Part shown: in pieces, positions 58,247-59,216 of the stretch
Layout of the letters: each line of letters starts with the position of its first letter
Position numbering within the stretch: the stretch's first letter is position 1
NCBI GenBank assembly: GCA_934278925.1
Contig: CAKQWJ010000013.1
Coordinates: forward strand, 1-59,216
Source of the DNA: an uncultured Clostridia bacterium
Lineage (GTDB): Bacteria > Bacillota > Clostridia > Peptostreptococcales > Anaerovoracaceae
DNA: 59,216 nucleotides
Direction: 5' to 3'
Position numbers and translations under genes: made by a program
Notes under the pieces: generated by a model
What the model was told of the DNA's origin: nothing
What the model saw: the letters and a program-made list of their open reading frames with translations, nothing else
The model's database searches: none

Positions 58247-59119
58247 ATGGATATTCAAAAATTAGATTATTTTTTGACGGCGGCAGACACCGGGAATTTC
58301 ACCCAGGCTGCCGACCAGTGCAGGATTGCACAGACAACCATGAGCAAGTACATTGCCCAACTGGAGAGCGAATTTAATTGCAAGCTGTTCTACCGAACCA
58401 ACAAGGGCTGCGAGCTCACCGACCAGGGGCAGATTTTCTACGAGAAGGCTATCGCCATGAAAAAAGATTATGCCAACCTGGTGGCCGCCCTGAAGCAGGA
58501 CCATTCCCGGGATTTGAACCTGGGGCTGGACGGTTCTCATTTCTATGTATCACTATTTACTGATTTTCAAACCGCCTATCGGGACGTGAACCTGAAGGCC
58601 TCCTTCGGCAGCGAGAAGGAATTGGTAAGCGATCTGGTACACCAGCGACTTCACGCCATCGTCATGCCGGACAACATCAGCGATAAAGTCCGCGCCTATC
58701 CGGAGATTCGCAGCATCGACATCTTGAAGGCCCTGGACTACCTTGTTTTCCCGCCCAACACGGTGCGCCACTTCGGCTCCATCGAGAAGGCCATTGAGAG
58801 CCTCCCCCTGATTACCAAGTCCGTGGATGAAGAGTATTACGAATACTGCCGCACTAACCTTCACAAAAAATACGGCACCACTTTCCATGAGGTTCGGGTT
58901 GCCCGCAGTCAGGACGTACAGACCATGATGCTGGCCCTGTCCCAGGGTTTCGCCATCCTCCCTCTTTCGGAGGTGGACGAAGACAGCAACTTCGAATGTT
59001 TCCCGCTGGGAGAGGAATTCGTGGAAATGCTTCAGCTCTTCTACAGCACAAAATACATGAACGATCCGCTGCGAAAGCTCATCGAGTTCATCAACCAGCA
59101 CGGCATCGTCACCTGCTAA
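58247..59119 (+). CDS. LysR family transcriptional regulator
   Basis: A 290-aa regulator. N-terminal winged helix (LDYFLTAADTGNFTQAADQC with TTMSKYIAQLESEFNCKLF, about 5-52), then a linker helix and a periplasmic-binding-protein-like effector domain from about 85. The usual SQPALS recognition sequence is AQTTMSKYI here. GAGAGG lies 8 nt before the ATG. Its divergent position relative to brnQ suggests it regulates branched-chain amino acid uptake; inference. Confidence 0.92.
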   Translation: MDIQKLDYFLTAADTGNFTQAADQCRIAQTTMSKYIAQLESEFNCKLFYRTNKGCELTDQGQIFYEKAIAMKKDYANLVAALKQDHSRDLNLGLDGSHFYVSLFTDFQTAYRDVNLKASFGSEKELVSDLVHQRLHAIVMPDNISDKVRAYPEIRSIDILKALDYLVFPPNTVRHFGSIEKAIESLPLITKSVDEEYYEYCRTNLHKKYGTTFHEVRVARSQDVQTMMLALSQGFAILPLSEVDEDSNFECFPLGEEFVEMLQLFYSTKYMNDPLRKLIEFINQHGIVTC

Positions 59120-59139
59120 TTCTTTTTTATAAAAAAAAC

Positions 59140-59164
59140 GGCTCTTCACGAATTTTTGTGGGAT
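59140..59164. repeat. Right copy of the terminal inverted repeat
   Basis: The reverse complement of 46-70 with one mismatch. It runs into a hairpin, GTGGGATAGTTT and AAACTATCCCAC (59158-59184), followed by ACTTTTTAA, which can act as the terminator of the LysR gene. Confidence 0.7.
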
Positions 59165-59192
59165 AGTTTTTTGAAACTATCCCACACTTTTT
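59158..59192 (+). terminator. Terminator after the LysR gene
   Basis: GTGGGATAGTTT pairs with AAACTATCCCAC over 12 bp with a very short loop, then ACTTTTTAA. It overlaps the right terminal repeat. Confidence 0.7.
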
Positions 59193-59216
59193 AATTGGAA
59201 TGCCCCGAGCGACCCG

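Overview
The window looks like chromosomal DNA of a Gram-positive anaerobe of the Firmicutes, most likely Clostridia (Eubacteriales). The evidence is a class B sortase, a T-box leader on thrS, a two-subunit Nfn transhydrogenase, a FeoA-FeoA-FeoB iron system, a corrinoid methyltransferase fusion, and AGGAGG-type ribosome binding sites with occasional GTG and TTG starts. Genes are fairly GC-rich, apart from an AT-richer patch at about 24.8-28.8 kb. The genus cannot be fixed from sequence alone.

Layout. 0-4.4 kb: NfnAB, YhbY, a DUF1847 protein and a decayed DUF438/hemerythrin-like protein. 4.4-6 kb: four regularly spaced structured repeats directly upstream of a PD-(D/E)XK-type nuclease-like gene. 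6-11.3 kb: a small membrane protein, an FtsX-type ABC transporter and a PLP aminotransferase. 11.3-20.6 kb: two arrays of GC-rich hairpin repeats around two secreted DUF6273/BspA-like proteins, a phosphoribosyltransferase, sortase B and a phosphohexomutase. 20.6-24.8 kb: a 57-aa membrane protein, an HMA protein and the feo operon, which includes two tiny FeoB-associated proteins (59 and 30 aa) and a promoter with 20-nt periodic operator-like repeats. 24.8-28.8 kb: an AT-rich insert (TetR regulator plus a 938-aa secreted beta-helix protein) bounded by near-identical 49-nt direct repeats. 28.9-36.5 kb: rplM-rpsI, tRNA-Arg(CCG), uppP, an AIM24-like protein, an Rrf2 regulator, rmuC, an M24 peptidase and an MscS channel.

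36.5-49.8 kb is one long leftward run of twelve closely spaced genes: DUF2284 protein, URO-D/corrinoid fusion methyltransferase, OCD-family protein, hflX, HAD hydrolase, a complete Ni/peptide-type ABC importer, then larE, larC and larB. It joins metal import to synthesis of the nickel-pincer (NPN) cofactor, but no LarA-type enzyme is present. A homocysteine methyltransferase diverges from its head. 51-59.2 kb: T-box-controlled thrS, small membrane proteins, an IS30 transposase relic with hairpins, two amino-acid transporters (SNF and BrnQ) and a LysR regulator divergent from brnQ.

The most unusual features are non-coding: (1) the ~94-bp repeat array at 4590-4927, in which a variable mini-hairpin precedes each 41-bp TTGACG/CGTCAA inverted repeat; and (2) a dispersed family of 50-54-nt hairpins whose stems change in a compensatory way while a conserved interior (CCCCGC-AAGCCTTTG-like) is kept.
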